Under the pieces are notes generated by a model. That model had not been told where the DNA came from, made no database searches, and saw only the letters and a program-made list of their open reading frames with translations. DNA of 64,000 nt from Dasyornis broadbenti (lineage: Eukaryota > Chordata > Aves > Passeriformes > Dasyornithidae): assembly GCA_013397935.1 (NCBI GenBank), contig VZRN01005169.1, forward strand, positions 2,654,935-2,718,934, given 5' to 3'. This document shows positions 37,263 through 48,417 of this stretch, piece after piece. Within the stretch, counting starts at the first letter, position 1, and each line of letters opens with the position of its first letter. The position numbers were made by a program, and so were the translations under genes.

Positions 37263-38179
37263 ATAAGGTTCTCACTTAAGTTTCTAAATAAGGTTTTGAG
37301 AGCCTAAATTTAGTTTTTTGATTTTGTAAAAACCTCAGTCTGTTTTAAATGCAACAAAAAATTAAGTGAAGGGGAAAATTCTTAATACCCTTATTTGTTT
37401 TGCTAATCATGTTTATCAGTGCTTGACAGACATCAGGTAACTAAAAATTTGAGTCATTAAGGAGAAGTAAAAATATATATTGTAGGAAAATGTAGATTTT
37501 TCACATGCAATCCAATTTTGATTACTTGGAAGTGGTTTATAGAGGATTTTTTGACCCAATATTATCCAAAATAAGAGTAAAAAATGAATTTTCACTGTGT
37601 TTTCTCTAATTTCATCCATAGTATGGCTATTGCTAATATTGGCACAAGGAATAAAAGAATTCCTTTTCTATTTAATTTTTCTTCTGTTTTCCTTTATTTT
37701 CTCTTTTCCTTTACTTACTTTTTCCTCCTCTTGTAGCAGAACAAGCCACATTCCATCCCTTTCTGTTAACACCCCTGCATACACTTGAGTTTCCATCAAC
37801 CGCCCATCAGTCTAGCGGTTGTGCAATTACATGAGTTAAGACAAAAGCAGTGTTGACGGCCACACTTCTGATTAGGGTAAGAGTGACTCACTGGGACAGC
37901 AGCAATCCCGAGCGTGTCCATGCACACATTTGCATGGATGTGAGGCAGCCAAGGCAGCACACAGACACACAAATAAGATTGAGCAAGAAGGGTGAATTTG
38001 AAGTTTGTTAGCAGTTAGACACACAGCTGGATGGCAGCCAACCTCCCTCCATCCTCTCCTGCATTCCTGCAAGGTAGAGGACTGCAGTCCAAGCTACGGG
38101 ATAGTCCTTCCCTAAATATTTTCCCTCTTTCTCCCCTTCGTATCGGGCACATACCAAGTTCTGACTGCTTCACAGACTG
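37263..38179. other. Unique AT-rich DNA, no gene seen
   Basis: No supported gene. A pyrimidine-rich stretch lies near 37660-37740. Confidence 0.5.
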
Positions 38180-38297
38180 CATAGGGCTCTGAGCAACCTG
38201 ATCTAGTGGAAGGTGTCCCTGCCCATGGCAGGCGGGTTGGACACGATGGTCTTGAAGGTTCCTTCCAAACCAAAACTACTCCATGGTCTCATGATAT
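38180..38297 (+). mobile_element. CR1 LINE, short 3' fragment
   Basis: GGGCTCTGAGCAACCTGATC, TAGTGGAAGGTGTCCCTGCC, CATGGCAGGCGGGTTGGACA and GATGGTCTTGAAGGTTCCTT are the final CR1 blocks on the plus strand. The tail has decayed to CTCCATGGTCTCATGATA. 5'-truncated to about 120 bases. Confidence 0.95.
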
Positions 38298-38486
38298 AAC
38301 ATGTGCATGTTTTCAACCTGTTTTAAATAGGGTGGTAATTGCAGGTAGGTTATCTCTGGATTAAAATTAAGTTTTTTGGCAAGGAGGTGTTCAGGGTTAA
38401 GTGCATTAGCAGGTACTGCTTAATCATTTGCAAGCTGTAAATTCGTTTTCTAGCTTATACCACAATAACTTGAGCTCAAATTCATA

Positions 38487-38672
38487 GCCTTGCCTAAACT
38501 AGAGCAAATCCCTATGTGGACACACTAATTTCAGTTTTAGAGTGGCTTATCTCAGTTTATCGTAAACTTGTTCTGAATCAGCTTATGCCAAACTGGAATA
38601 AGCTTAATTTAAAATTGAAATAAAAGGATTAGGATAAATGAAATTGGTGTAAAATCACACCTTTATTTAAGC
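38487..38672. mobile_element. Old MITE-like element
   Basis: GCCTTGCCTAAACTAGAGCA, TTTTAGAGTGGCTTATCTCA, AACTTGTTCTGAATCAGCTT, GGAATAAGCTTAATTTAAA and GTGTAAAATCACACCTTTAT match, as remembered, a non-autonomous DNA transposon shared by birds and turtles that begins 'GCCTTGTCTACACT'-like. The far end (CCTTTATTTAAGCC) is too decayed to confirm the inverted repeats. Confidence 0.5.
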
Positions 38673-38921
38673 CATTACAACTCTGTATGCAGATAAAAAC
38701 ATAGGACTCGTGCTTATTTAAAAGTGAGTGTTAAAGAGAAAATTACAATGAACAGGGTAAATATTTTCAAATACTGTTAAGAGGATATTAGAACAACAAA
38801 GAGTTAAAAATAATGCAATTTGAAAGGAACTATTCGAAAATTGCCTAATCTCCATGGTTCAGAGCCTCTCCCATTCAGCCACATTAGACAGCAAGACCCT
38901 GAAGGCACTTAATAATACTTT

Positions 38922-39020
38922 TATATAGTAGCACTTTACATTTTCTGTGCTGTAAAAGCATTAACTAATTAATCTTCACAACAACCATCTGAGGTTGAGA
39001 AGTGAGGATGAATATCCCTT
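38922..39020 (-). mobile_element. MIR-type SINE relic
   Basis: On the plus strand, TAGCACTTTACA, AAAGCATTAACTAATTAATC, TTCACAACAACCATCTGAGG and GAATATCCC reproduce the reverse complement of the MIR 3' half ('ACTCATTTAATCCTCACAACAACCC...' type). Short and diverged. Confidence 0.65.
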
Positions 39021-39664
39021 CCTTAAAGATAGAGAAGATAAAATACCAGGCATGTCAAGGGCCTCTGTTCCTGACTATTGTGTCTTTTGTTTTGCGAGTG
39101 GGAAGGCCTCTGATACCAAATATGATGGTATAAAGCTGGATAGCCAGAGCTGGACTCTCCCTCACTCCCCCATGACAGGCTGCTGTTGAAAATTTGGCTT
39201 CGGGACATATATTTTTCAGACTCCAAGCCAGGAACGCCCTTAAGCATATGCTTAACATGGATCACAAATAACATGGGAAAGCCTACGGTCTCCTGTGAAA
39301 AATATGTGTGTAGCTCAGTGCTTTGGTGGCTCAAGTCCAGAGACAGAGATTTCTAAAGAGGCTTAAGTGCCTAAGTCCCACTGGAGAGATGAAGAGTCAA
39401 AATCCCACAAACTCCTGGGCCTTGTTTTCCAGAGCCTGACTAGAAACTCTGAAGATCCTGGTTCACATTTTAGTTTGCAGAATTTGGACCCTATGAACTC
39501 ACATGGGAGAGGATGCACTCCAGGAGACTCTAGGGGGGCCTCCCAGTAAGGTCAGGCCCTCTATGGCAATGAAGGTGTTCTTAACCACCTCAAGGGATTC
39601 TGCCTTGAACCATCCCGTGGTCCAAATTAGTCACTCAGCCTAACCCACCCAGTCTCATAAATAT
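39021..39664. other. Probable old repeat debris, no gene seen
   Basis: CTTAAGCATATGCTTAACAT at 39240-39259 resembles the MITE motif at 37.1 kb and is itself a near-perfect palindrome. AGGCTTAAGTGCCTAAGTCC near 39360 also looks repeat-derived. Nothing resembles a gene. Confidence 0.4.
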
Positions 39665-39726
39665 GGAATCACAGAATCATTAAAGTTGGAAAAGACCCCA
39701 AGATCATCAAATCTAACCTTCTGTTG
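39665..39726 (-). mobile_element. CR1 LINE, 60-base 3'-end scrap
   Basis: GGAATCACAGAATCATTAAA, GTTGGAAAAGACCCCAAGAT and CATCAAATCTAACC are the very 3' end of a CR1 on the minus strand; the element then stops abruptly. Extreme 5' truncation. Confidence 0.85.
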
Positions 39727-39931
39727 GAAGACATATGCAGTTGCATAAAATGGTGAATTTTCTCAAGCACATGGATGACATTTCTTTATTGCTTTACACA
39801 CATATTTCCCCAAGCTCCCTGGAAGGGCACATTCACCTGTGTGTTTGCGCTTCACTGAAGGGAACGAGGTATTCTCACCATGAGACTCCATCTGTCTCAA
39901 AATTTAACAGCTGATTTTTCAAAACTTCACC

Positions 39932-40078
39932 TTCCTGGAGGTGCTGGATGGAGCTCTGAGCAACCTGCTCTAGAGAAAGGTGTCCCTGCCTAATGCAAGG
40001 GGTTGGAATAAAAGGATTTTTAAGGTCGCCTCCAACCCAAACCATTCTATGAGTCTATTCTATGATTCTGTGATTCCA
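39932..40078 (+). mobile_element. CR1 LINE 3' fragment (left arm of a tail-to-tail pair)
   Basis: GGATGGAGCTCTGAGCAACC, TGCTCTAGAGAAAGGTGTCC, AAGGGGTTGGAATAAAAGG, CTCCAACCCAAACCATTCTA and tail TTCTATGATTCTGTGATTCC. Plus-strand CR1, about 147 bases, with an internal deletion of the 'TTCAAGGCCAGG' block near 39942. Confidence 0.94.
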
Positions 40079-40139
40079 TTAGCTCCGCTTCAAAACTAAG
40101 CATCTTGAATGTCAGAGCCATTGTGATGGATACACCTTA

Positions 40140-40571
40140 GAATCTTGGAATGGTTTGTGTTGGAAGGAAGCTTCAAGATCATCTAGTTCCAACCCCTCCA
40201 CCATGGGCAGGGTCACCTTCCACCAGGTTGCTCAGGGGTCCAACTAACCTGACCTTAAACACTTCTGGGTGTTGGGCAGCTACAGCTTCTCTCAGCAACA
40301 TCTCCCAGTGCCTCACCAGCCTTACGGTTAAGACTTTTCCCCCTAATAACTAACCTAAACCTTCCCTCTCTCAGTTTGAAGCCATTTCCCTTTGTTCTGT
40401 CACTACACGCCCTTGTAAATGTCTCTTTCCATTATTTTTTTCAGGCTCCTTTCAGGCACTGGGAGGCCCCAACCAGGTCACTCAGAAGCCTTCTATTCTC
40501 CAGACTGAACAATCCCAATTCTCTCCACATTTCCCCATGCTCCATCCCTCTATCCAACTTGGCTGTCCTTT
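40140..40571 (-). mobile_element. CR1 LINE 3' fragment (right arm of a tail-to-tail pair)
   Basis: The plus strand shows GAATCTTGGAATGGTTTGTG, ATCATCTAGTTCCAACCCCT, CCACCATGGGCAGGGTCACC, CACCAGGTTGCTCAGGGGTC, GGGCAGCTACAGCTTCTCTC, TTTCCCTTTGTTCTGTCACT and CCTTCTATTCTCCAGACTGA. It faces the 39.9 kb CR1 with about 60 bases between the two tails. 5'-truncated, non-coding. Confidence 0.95.
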
Positions 40572-41869
40572 AATTACCTCAGTGCAAGGAGGTTAGTCAA
40601 AGTAATTGGTTATGGTCCCTTGTCCTTTGAGACACCTTCAAGACAAGCCCAACTGAAGTTACCATCTAGATAACCAGCAAGGGGCCTCTCTCTCACTACC
40701 TCTCACCTGTAAAGACACTTTGGATAGCCAGTTTAGACTAAATATCCAAATTTAAGATAGCTAAAATTAGATCAGGGAAATGTGGGCATGACTTGCATAT
40801 TATCCTGTCTTACAGAAGCCTGAAAAATCACTCCTGATAAACTTACATGATGATTTCTAATGATGGTGAATGGTTGTGTGGTTAAGTAGTTTCCAATGCC
40901 GGCTGGAGTAGGACTGTCACGAAGCCTTGCTCTTTTCGGAAACAGGCACATACCTCAGCCTCAGTTTAATCCTGGTGTATTATTCCAGTTATTGCTCTGT
41001 GGATTTCCTCCTCTGTAGTTATTTTGAAGCATAATTCAGATACAAAATCCTCCTTTTTTCAGTATTAGTTGAATACAATAGGAGCACCTTGTCCAGCAAA
41101 GCAAAGGTGGCTGCAAGGAGAGCTCTGATCACGTTCTAGCATGCCAAGTTGAGATTTTGGCTGGCACTAACAAGCGTTGCAACATTTATTAATTCATTAC
41201 TTGGGAAATTGTCTCACCCAATTTCTTCAGGCTGCACCTCACTCATTGCTACACGTTTGGAGAATAAGTTAAAGATGTCTCATGTTATTTCAAAGTCTTA
41301 GTCATTGTTGTTTGGGTGTGGGCACTCCTTAACCTGGGCTTCAGAAATTTAAAATAAATGAGAGGTGGAGGTACAGAAACTATTCTCCTCAAAACCAGAG
41401 GGAAATGAAGAAGCAGAAAGATGAACCCTCAAGTAATTTAAAAAAAATAATAAAAAATGAAGTTGTCTCCTTAGTTCAAAAGGCATACAAGAATATTGGA
41501 TGCCTAAAATCCTGGATAAGTGATATCTTGGGAGACTTGGGAGACTATTCGTAGTTATTGAAACACAGAGCAGTACAGTGCATGTGCTGTTTCAGGTACA
41601 TCATATCACATAATCTGATATGCCTCAGTATTTTGGCATTCTTTTCAATGTACAAAAATGCCAATGGAAAATAAATAGGTGGTGAATAAGGCACACTAAG
41701 CCTTCAAATTGATGCAGACGATTTCATTTTTCTGATGTGCTTCTGATGTGTCTTCTTTTACCAGGGTCTTACAGATCAGGGAACATTTTATCCGAACAAC
41801 TACTTCTTTCTGAAAGTTTGCAAGCACTTTTAGGGTTCACAGTCTTGACTCAAAAATGGCAACATCTTA
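40572..41869. other. Unique DNA, no gene seen
   Basis: No supported gene or repeat beyond short A-rich pieces near 41440. Confidence 0.5.
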
Positions 41870-41951
41870 ACTTAGGACAGATAAAGAGGAAATTCTTCCC
41901 TGTGAGCGTGGTGAGGCACTGGCACAGGTTGCCCAGAGAAGCTGTGGATGG
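41870..41951 (+). mobile_element. CR1 LINE internal fragment lacking its 3' end
   Basis: AACTTAGGACAGATAAAGAG, GAAATTCTTCCCTGTGAGCG, TGGTGAGGCACTGGCACAGG and TTGCCCAGAGAAGCTGTGGA are strongly CR1, and one frame still reads RKFFPVSVVRHWHRLPREAV, the ORF2 C-terminus. The match ends at GTGGATG, so the last ~170 bases and the tail are missing. This differs from the usual 5' truncation and implies a later deletion. Confidence 0.92.
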
Positions 41952-44900
41952 GAACTGTGAAAAAAGTGACACATGGACAGATATGAACACGACCCACTGA
42001 AACTGTTTCAAATCCTAAGCCCCCCATCTGTAGGTCTAAGTCCTCCCTTGTTCTTACCGTGGGTTTTAAACTTCAAAAGATTCAGATTCTTTACTGTTCT
42101 CACAATTATGGGACTCAGTGTGAAAATAGCCAAGGAAAACTTAATAGTCTGTATTATACAGAATATCAATATAACATCTTGTTCTCAGTTCTCCATAGTC
42201 TCTAATGTTTAATGAAACTTCAGAGTTTTTTAAAATGTGTTCTCACAATATCAGTAAGATTTTGGGAGTCTGCTAGCAAACTAAATTGAGCATGTGCAGT
42301 ATTCTAAAAGTAAAAAGAACTTTAACAGGTTAAAACATAAGAATAACTAAACTTACTTTCTTTAGCCAAACAATGGAGTATGTAAATTGCAAATCTAGAC
42401 TTAGTCTAGGCTAGTCCATATTAAAAATAAATTGAAAAACATTGCAGACATTGTTAATTTGGCATGAAGGCAAAAACATTGCTGAAAGATTACTGTAATG
42501 GAGTATAGTTAATTCCATTCAATTCTTTTTCATGGTTCTTAAGGATAGGTCAGAATAAATATTAAATCCACAGGAGATTTATTGCTTCCTTGGAAAATCA
42601 ATATGCTGTGAATCAACATTAACACGAACTTTGGACATTCTGTATGTTTTCTTTTCTGGGAAATTTTTTTAAGTTTGGCTGAATCCACGGATATTCTCAC
42701 CACGACTCATGAAAAGCTTGTATGCAGCATCATGCCAGTTAATTGTGATTAATACATGGATTTAGCTAGGTTTGAGGCTGGTGAGATATGAGAACATTCT
42801 TAAGGAAGGTGGAGAATCGAGAACTGAGCCTTGAACACAACTGAGCTTGGTTTAAACTGACTTGAAGTCATGGTCAACATTGTGCAAGTGACTCAGACTT
42901 CACCAACATGTTAAACACAGCCAACATTTGTAATGGATACCGCCCCACCTGCCCAGCCTTTGCTAATATGGCACATAATTATATGTCATCAATATTACCA
43001 CCCTCCTTTTCTGGTATCTCCCTTTCCATCTTCTCTTTCTGTCTGTTGCCATCACTGATTAAAATTTTGCTTAGCTGCTATTGGAATGTAGGTTGGGTTT
43101 GTGTTCAACTCCCCAGCACTTTGTACAAGGTTGGCATACACTGGTAACCTGTTCGGACCAAAAGTCAGGAATCTGGGGCAATATTTCACCTTGAGTGAGA
43201 CCTGCCTGACTGAAAAGTACTATTTAAATAAAGTTTGATTTTGATTCTGTTTGGTTGTTGGGTTTTTTGGCACAAAAACTCTTCTGTCAGAGGTCAGTTC
43301 AGCACAAGGCTGATGTTATTCAGCTTTAGATTCAGACACTTAAATTAAAAGGAATAATTAGATGAACATAGACTTGACTCAAGTGCCCACACAGATACTT
43401 AGTGCCATTTGAGATACATATTTGTAGGCCTTACATATTTTAGTTGGGGTTTATAGGAGATTATCAGGTCTTCTCTGGCCCTTCCTGGTACCCCAGTGTA
43501 TCACAAATGGCAGAAAAGCCCATGGTTAGGGAAGTGGACCACCCCCTTACATCTGATCTGTTGAATCTCTCTCATATGGACAAAAAATAGGAATTTAAAC
43601 AGCAGTTGATATAGACACCTGAATGGAGACACCTAATTTGGGTGAGGGAGCCTGGAGTCAAGATATTCTTCACCTGGGCTGTTTTTGTTACTTAAATAAA
43701 AACGTCACACTGATGCTTTCCTGCCCTTCTGCCTTCCCCGTCTTTTCCAAACCAGATACCAGTCCATACAACCTCCATTCTTACTTCTACACCTCAAGGC
43801 CGGGCATCAGTAAAGGCTGATGTAACCCACAGGCTTTTTGATCATGCTACTGGTGAGAGCTCTGCAAATTGGCTCCACTGGGAAGAGTTTTGATCTTTGA
43901 TTCTTATTATCAGAGGTAATGCACTGAAACCCAGCAAGCCTGATGAGGTTCCTGAAATAATCTCACTGTTCTATCTTGTTATACAGAAATGAATCATGTT
44001 TAGGAACAGATTTACTTGCAGGTGAAGTGAATAAGGAGAAAAGGAGAACTGGGAGATATTTAGCTCTTCTAAATGACCTCTTACTCGACCACAAGGACGT
44101 TGATAACACTCATGTTCCTAATCCAGTGCAGCACCAAACTTTCAGGTGCCCTCACCCAGCTAGGAAAAAAACTTCTTACACAATCCAAAGGGTCTGTCAG
44201 GGAAGATGGTGGTTCAGCCTTGGTCATCATTCCCCATGTGAAACCCCGGCCACCTTTTCTGTCCCCTGAAACCCTCCTGTTTCTATATGTTTTACTTTTT
44301 GATTGTGAAACGTGTCAAACTCATTCAAGGATAACAAACTGATTATGAAACAGGTATTGACTTGAATGGGAACTAAATAGAAACAGTTTCTATTTAAACT
44401 AGAATGGAATTGAAAAATGCTTTGTTAAACTCTCTGGGGCAGCGTTTACCTCTTACCACTGAAATGAAAAGTCATAGAGCAACTGGACTTCAAGGTGTGT
44501 CCACATTGCAAGTAATGGTAAAAATAATAAATACAATGACTCTGATCTTGTTGACAATATAATAATGATAATAGAAGACATTATTGCATTAATTGAGAGG
44601 ACCCACTGCCTGAAAGTACAGAGCATTACATTCCGGTATAATTTTTATTTTTTAATATAGTTCAACATTTTTGTAATTACTAATGGCTTTTTGGTTATCC
44701 ATCAGCACATGGTGGGTGGAAATAACTTGGGGTGTAACTGATGGAGCTAGTTGTTCTTTTTTCTTTTCCCTTTTCCTTTTTTTCTTGTGAATTTCTTGGT
44801 GTGTATGCTATTCCATGCAGATGGCACCTTTGGCAACAGCCTACCTGGCAGGATTTCAGGGCACCATTAATCTATCAAAGCAATGCTAATGAAGTTGGAC

Positions 44901-45685
44901 TCTTAACAGTTTACTCACCATCTGCTTCTAACCGTCGTCTTTCCCTGTGCTGTCCCTAATGCTCCTCTCGTGGAGGATGGGAACCCTGAACAGCACTGAT
45001 TAATGTGTTTTACTGGTATAGCTACTGCCTTTCTGTAATGCTTTTGCTGAAAAACATTCTTAAAAAGTCAAAGCCACAGCTTTTGAAACATTTTGCAGAA
45101 GCCAAAGGTCATGTTTTGGACCCTCAAAATAGCCAAATTTTGCCTGACCCTGTAGACACCTAGGTTTCCATAAGTTTCTGGTTTTCCTTTGGACTAGATT
45201 ACACAAAAAAAGTTATTAAATTTAGACTAGCATAAAATACTGTAGTTCGTTATTTACATGAAATATTTCTGAGTTTATTTCAAGCCTGAAAAAATATATT
45301 TGGGGCTTATTTGTCTAAAACACCTACCTCTTTTTTTCCAGTGATATTACTTGGTCTAAATAAAGATACTGACTGTCCACAAACCTCACCTCACATTATA
45401 ACTCCTGACCAAAAGAGTTACCACAGCCACCATTCTTCCAGTAAAACCTTCTGCAACAGACTCATGTTGCCAAGGTGTTCCACACCTATTCTCATTCCAC
45501 CATGGACTGGATTTGCAAACTAGGTGTTTTCCCTGCCTATCCGGCTCGCAGGACCCAAGCCAGAAACATTCTCAGAGCACACAGAAACGTATCCAAGGAA
45601 AGGAGATTTATAACCCTCCTGCTGACTCCTTTATATTCAAAAGTCTCATGGCTTCACCTGGAACGGGGCAGTCCCAGGTGCAAGT
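41952..45685. other. Unique DNA, no gene seen
   Basis: No supported gene. Overlapping plus-strand frames at 43976-44342 have no recognisable content. Segment 43330-43680, with GACACCTAATTTGGGTGAGG, looks repeat-derived but I cannot name it. Confidence 0.5.
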
Positions 45686-45765
45686 TTCTCTTTCTCCTGA
45701 GGGGGTTTGAAACCACATCTCCATTTCTCTACCTCCCAGGAGAATACCCTAACCACCAAGAGATA
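45686..45765 (-). mobile_element. Possible tRNA-derived 5' part of a MIR-like SINE
   Basis: On the plus strand GGGGGTTTGAAACCACATCT is followed by CTACCTCCCAGGAGAATACC and CTAACCACCAAGAGATAG. Read on the minus strand, this gives a tRNA-like head with 'GTGGTTAGGGTATTCTC' and a B-box-like GGTTTCAAACC at about 45714-45724, in the order expected of a MIR head. The rest of the SINE is not seen. Confidence 0.45.
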
Positions 45766-46589
45766 GTCCAGGAGATTGTGGGTCTCACAATCTCTTCCAG
45801 TAAATCTGTTCCACTTTAATTAAATATTCATTGCGCTTTTGGAAGAGATAATAACTCCAGACACAGGCAGAATGGGAAAACTTGGGTTTCTAATCCCATA
45901 TCTAACATATATGCTCAGCCTGATGCTCTGGGTTTGTTAAACTAAATTTAGGGGTTGCATGCCTTAGTCCATGAGTTTGCCCAGGGAGGGCACAGACTCC
46001 CCTTGAAGGTCACAAACATAGTCAGCAGCCAAAATCAGACACTGCAGTAATGAGCAAAGTTCTGGTCTTTCTGCATCTCTAGTGGATAATACATCACTAC
46101 CTGAATTATTTGCTTTTAATTAGAAAAAGGAAATAATAACAACTCTCCAGTGTCGTAATTGTAGACACATGGTGATTTATTAATAACGATTGCAACACAC
46201 ATATGGGCTAAGCAACTTAGGGCAGTGAGCAAAACCATCAATTATAACTGCTGCAACATTTATAGGACTAGCCAATGACAGTGACATGTTCAGCATTACA
46301 ATTTACATGATTATCAATAAAATGTTGAGAAAAATGGTAGAATTTTGAGCCTAACTTACTGCTGCCATCCATACAGAGGAAAGCAAGGGCTTGGTAATGG
46401 AGAGCAGAAAAGTTTGAGGCAACAAAAATGCTTATAATAAAAAATAGACCAGGAGAAAAAGAAGATAAACAAACATGAAGGATGTGATAGAGATCATAAA
46501 ATTGGTTGTTCCCAATTACCCCGTTTCATATTACAAGAATAATGAAGCATCCTATGGAATAGGATGGCAAGACATTGCGAGATGATAAA
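45766..46589. other. Unique AT-rich DNA, no gene seen
   Basis: No supported gene. TTTGCCCAGGGAGGGCACAG near 45977 is faintly CR1-like but too short to call. Confidence 0.5.
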
Positions 46590-46700
46590 GGGGAAGACAT
46601 TTTTTCACAATAGATAATTGACCTGTGGAACAGATTGCCACATGATAGCAGCAAGTCCAAGAGCTTAGCAGGTTTTAAGAAGGATTAAACATGTATAGGG
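46590..46700 (+). mobile_element. Ancient CR1-type LINE relic (reptile-like subfamily)
   Basis: GGAAGACATTTTTTCACAAT, TGTGGAACAGATTGCCACAT, AGCAGCAAGTCCAAGAGCTT, AGCAGGTTTTAAGAAGGATT and AAACATGTATAGGGATAA follow the 3' coding end of old CR1 elements abundant in turtles and crocodilians ('GGAACTCATTGCCACAGGATG...AAGGATTAGACATTTATATGGATAA' type). It clearly differs from the avian-specific CR1 copies around it and probably predates the bird radiation. Confidence 0.65.
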
Positions 46701-47379
46701 ATAATTAGTTCATCCATTATTAAACAAGATAAGTTTTATTAGTCACTAGTTATATTAAACAAGATAAAGACCTTGTAGGAAACTTTAATTCTTACCCAGT
46801 GAGAAATTCCTGAATATCAACTTCCAATGGCGTTTTCAAAAATAAATATTTTTCTACCCTGTTTCATGGGAAATTTTGAATTTTAGTTTCAGAAAAGCCA
46901 ACATGCCTCTTCCTAATAAAATGAACAAATAATGTGATCTCCTCTTGTCTTAAAGATGGATTAGCACTGGCGTGTCCTGGCTAATAATTGGTATCTGCGC
47001 TGAAATAACTCTGATAAGATGAAATGGATATCAGGGTTTTTCTGCAGAAAAACAAGGAGAGCTGAAATATCTTTTTAAAGTGTTCCCAACTGAGATTAAT
47101 TTTAGTTTCTAGAAGGCATTTCTACCCAAAGAAAATCACATCCTATATACTTTTAGCGTAATTGAATATCTTGCATTCTAGAGTGACAGTGCTCACCTGA
47201 GGACTCCACCTATGCTCAATCAACCACTTTTCTTTGTCACTCATTCTGAAAATATTAATTTTTCCTGGCTCAGGTTCCATCATATGCTGGAATTTACCAG
47301 AAGAGTCTGCAGGAAGGTATTCCTCCTTAGCTCTTCAGTCAGTGGAGAGAGTGGCTGCATCCAGGTGGTGGAATCAAGA
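46701..47379. other. Unique AT-rich DNA, no gene seen
   Basis: A short direct duplication, TTAAACAAGATAA, occurs at 46719-46731 and 46755-46767. No gene supported. Confidence 0.5.
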
Positions 47380-47500
47380 ATTATGAGACCACAGAGACAC
47401 GTAGGCTAGAAGGGACTTTTGGTGATTGTGGGGTCACAGCAGAGCTCACTGTGAAATTAGATCAGGCTTTGTAGGCCTTTTTAACTTCTGAATCACTCTA
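47380..47500 (-). mobile_element. Possible diverged CR1 3' fragment
   Basis: ATTATGAGACCACAGAGACA, GGCTAGAAGGGACTTTTGGT, AGAGCTCACTGTGAAATTAG and ATCAGGCTTTGTAGGCC resemble, in order, a minus-strand CR1 whose 3' region reads 'GGTTGGAAGGGAC...CTAGATCAGGTTGC'. The match is patchy. Confidence 0.4.
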
Positions 47501-47666
47501 TGGAAGCCTGGGTGTCTCTCTTCCTACAGAAAACTCTGGTGACAACAGAAGGAACCCACCCAGAAGAAGCCGAAATGAACAGCTCAATGTAAATGGGGTA
47601 AATCCAGGCCATTCTCATATTTTCTTCTCTCCCTCATTTCGTATCCTTTCCACACTCCTTGCTCAA
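47501..47666. other. Unique DNA, no gene seen
   Basis: Ordinary sequence leading into the poly(C) gap. Confidence 0.5.
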
Positions 47667-47677
47667 CCCCCCCCCCC

Positions 47678-47695
47678 NNNNNNNNNNNNNNNNNN
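47678..47695. other. Assembly gap (18 N) inside poly(C)
   Basis: Eleven C lie before the N run and six after it. The gap sits in what is probably one poly(C) run that sequencing could not pass, so its true size is unknown. Confidence 0.98.
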
Positions 47696-47701
47696 CCCCC
47701 C

Positions 47702-48417
47702 AAATATGTTATTAACCCCTAAATTGGCATTTTCAGGTTGTTACAGCAAAAAAATGCTGTGTCCTGAAATGACTACCATCTAACTTGCTCTATTCTCTGC
47801 TAACATTGCAAATAGATTTCAGCTCATTCCTGAAATACATCTATTCCTTTATACTTCTTTTCTTTCTCCCTCTTACTCAGCTGATCACATTTCCCTCCTT
47901 TTATCTTACAGTCTATTGTTCATAACTGGGGCTAAAACAGGTTTGAAAACTACTTGTAACCAAAGAATGTTCCTTACAAGAATTTAGCTATTATTGAGGA
48001 ACCATATTTTCTTTGGTACTTTTCCTACTAATTGTTTCCACAATTTTTCACCTTGGTAATACCTTGCTTAGAGCTCTATGTTGAAATGGTTAGATCAGTA
48101 CTCTGCTTCAATCTAACATAAGTATCTTAACACTATACTTGCAACTAGAATGTAGACATACCTTATACACAGCTCTTGATGGCAATCTTGTCAACCATTA
48201 CTGTAAAAGAAACCAGAATCCAGTTCCAAGAATTCGTGAGATTGACATCAAATTGCTTCCTTCACTTGGCTTTTGATTATTGCGCCCTTAGGGTTATTCA
48301 GGTACAGGCATATCATCAAGCTTCATTTCATTTGTCCTGTGTTAATAATTTTTTTATGGTAGTCAACTATGCCACAGATTTGAGCGCTGCATGGTTTTGA
48401 AAGTATTTATCTTCAAA
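47702..48417. other. Unique AT-rich DNA, no gene seen
   Basis: No supported gene or repeat. Confidence 0.55.

Noticed and set aside
45965..46025. CR1-like phrase TTTGCCCAGGGAGGGCACAG
   Set aside because: Only about 20 bases resemble CR1 and the flanks do not continue the match.
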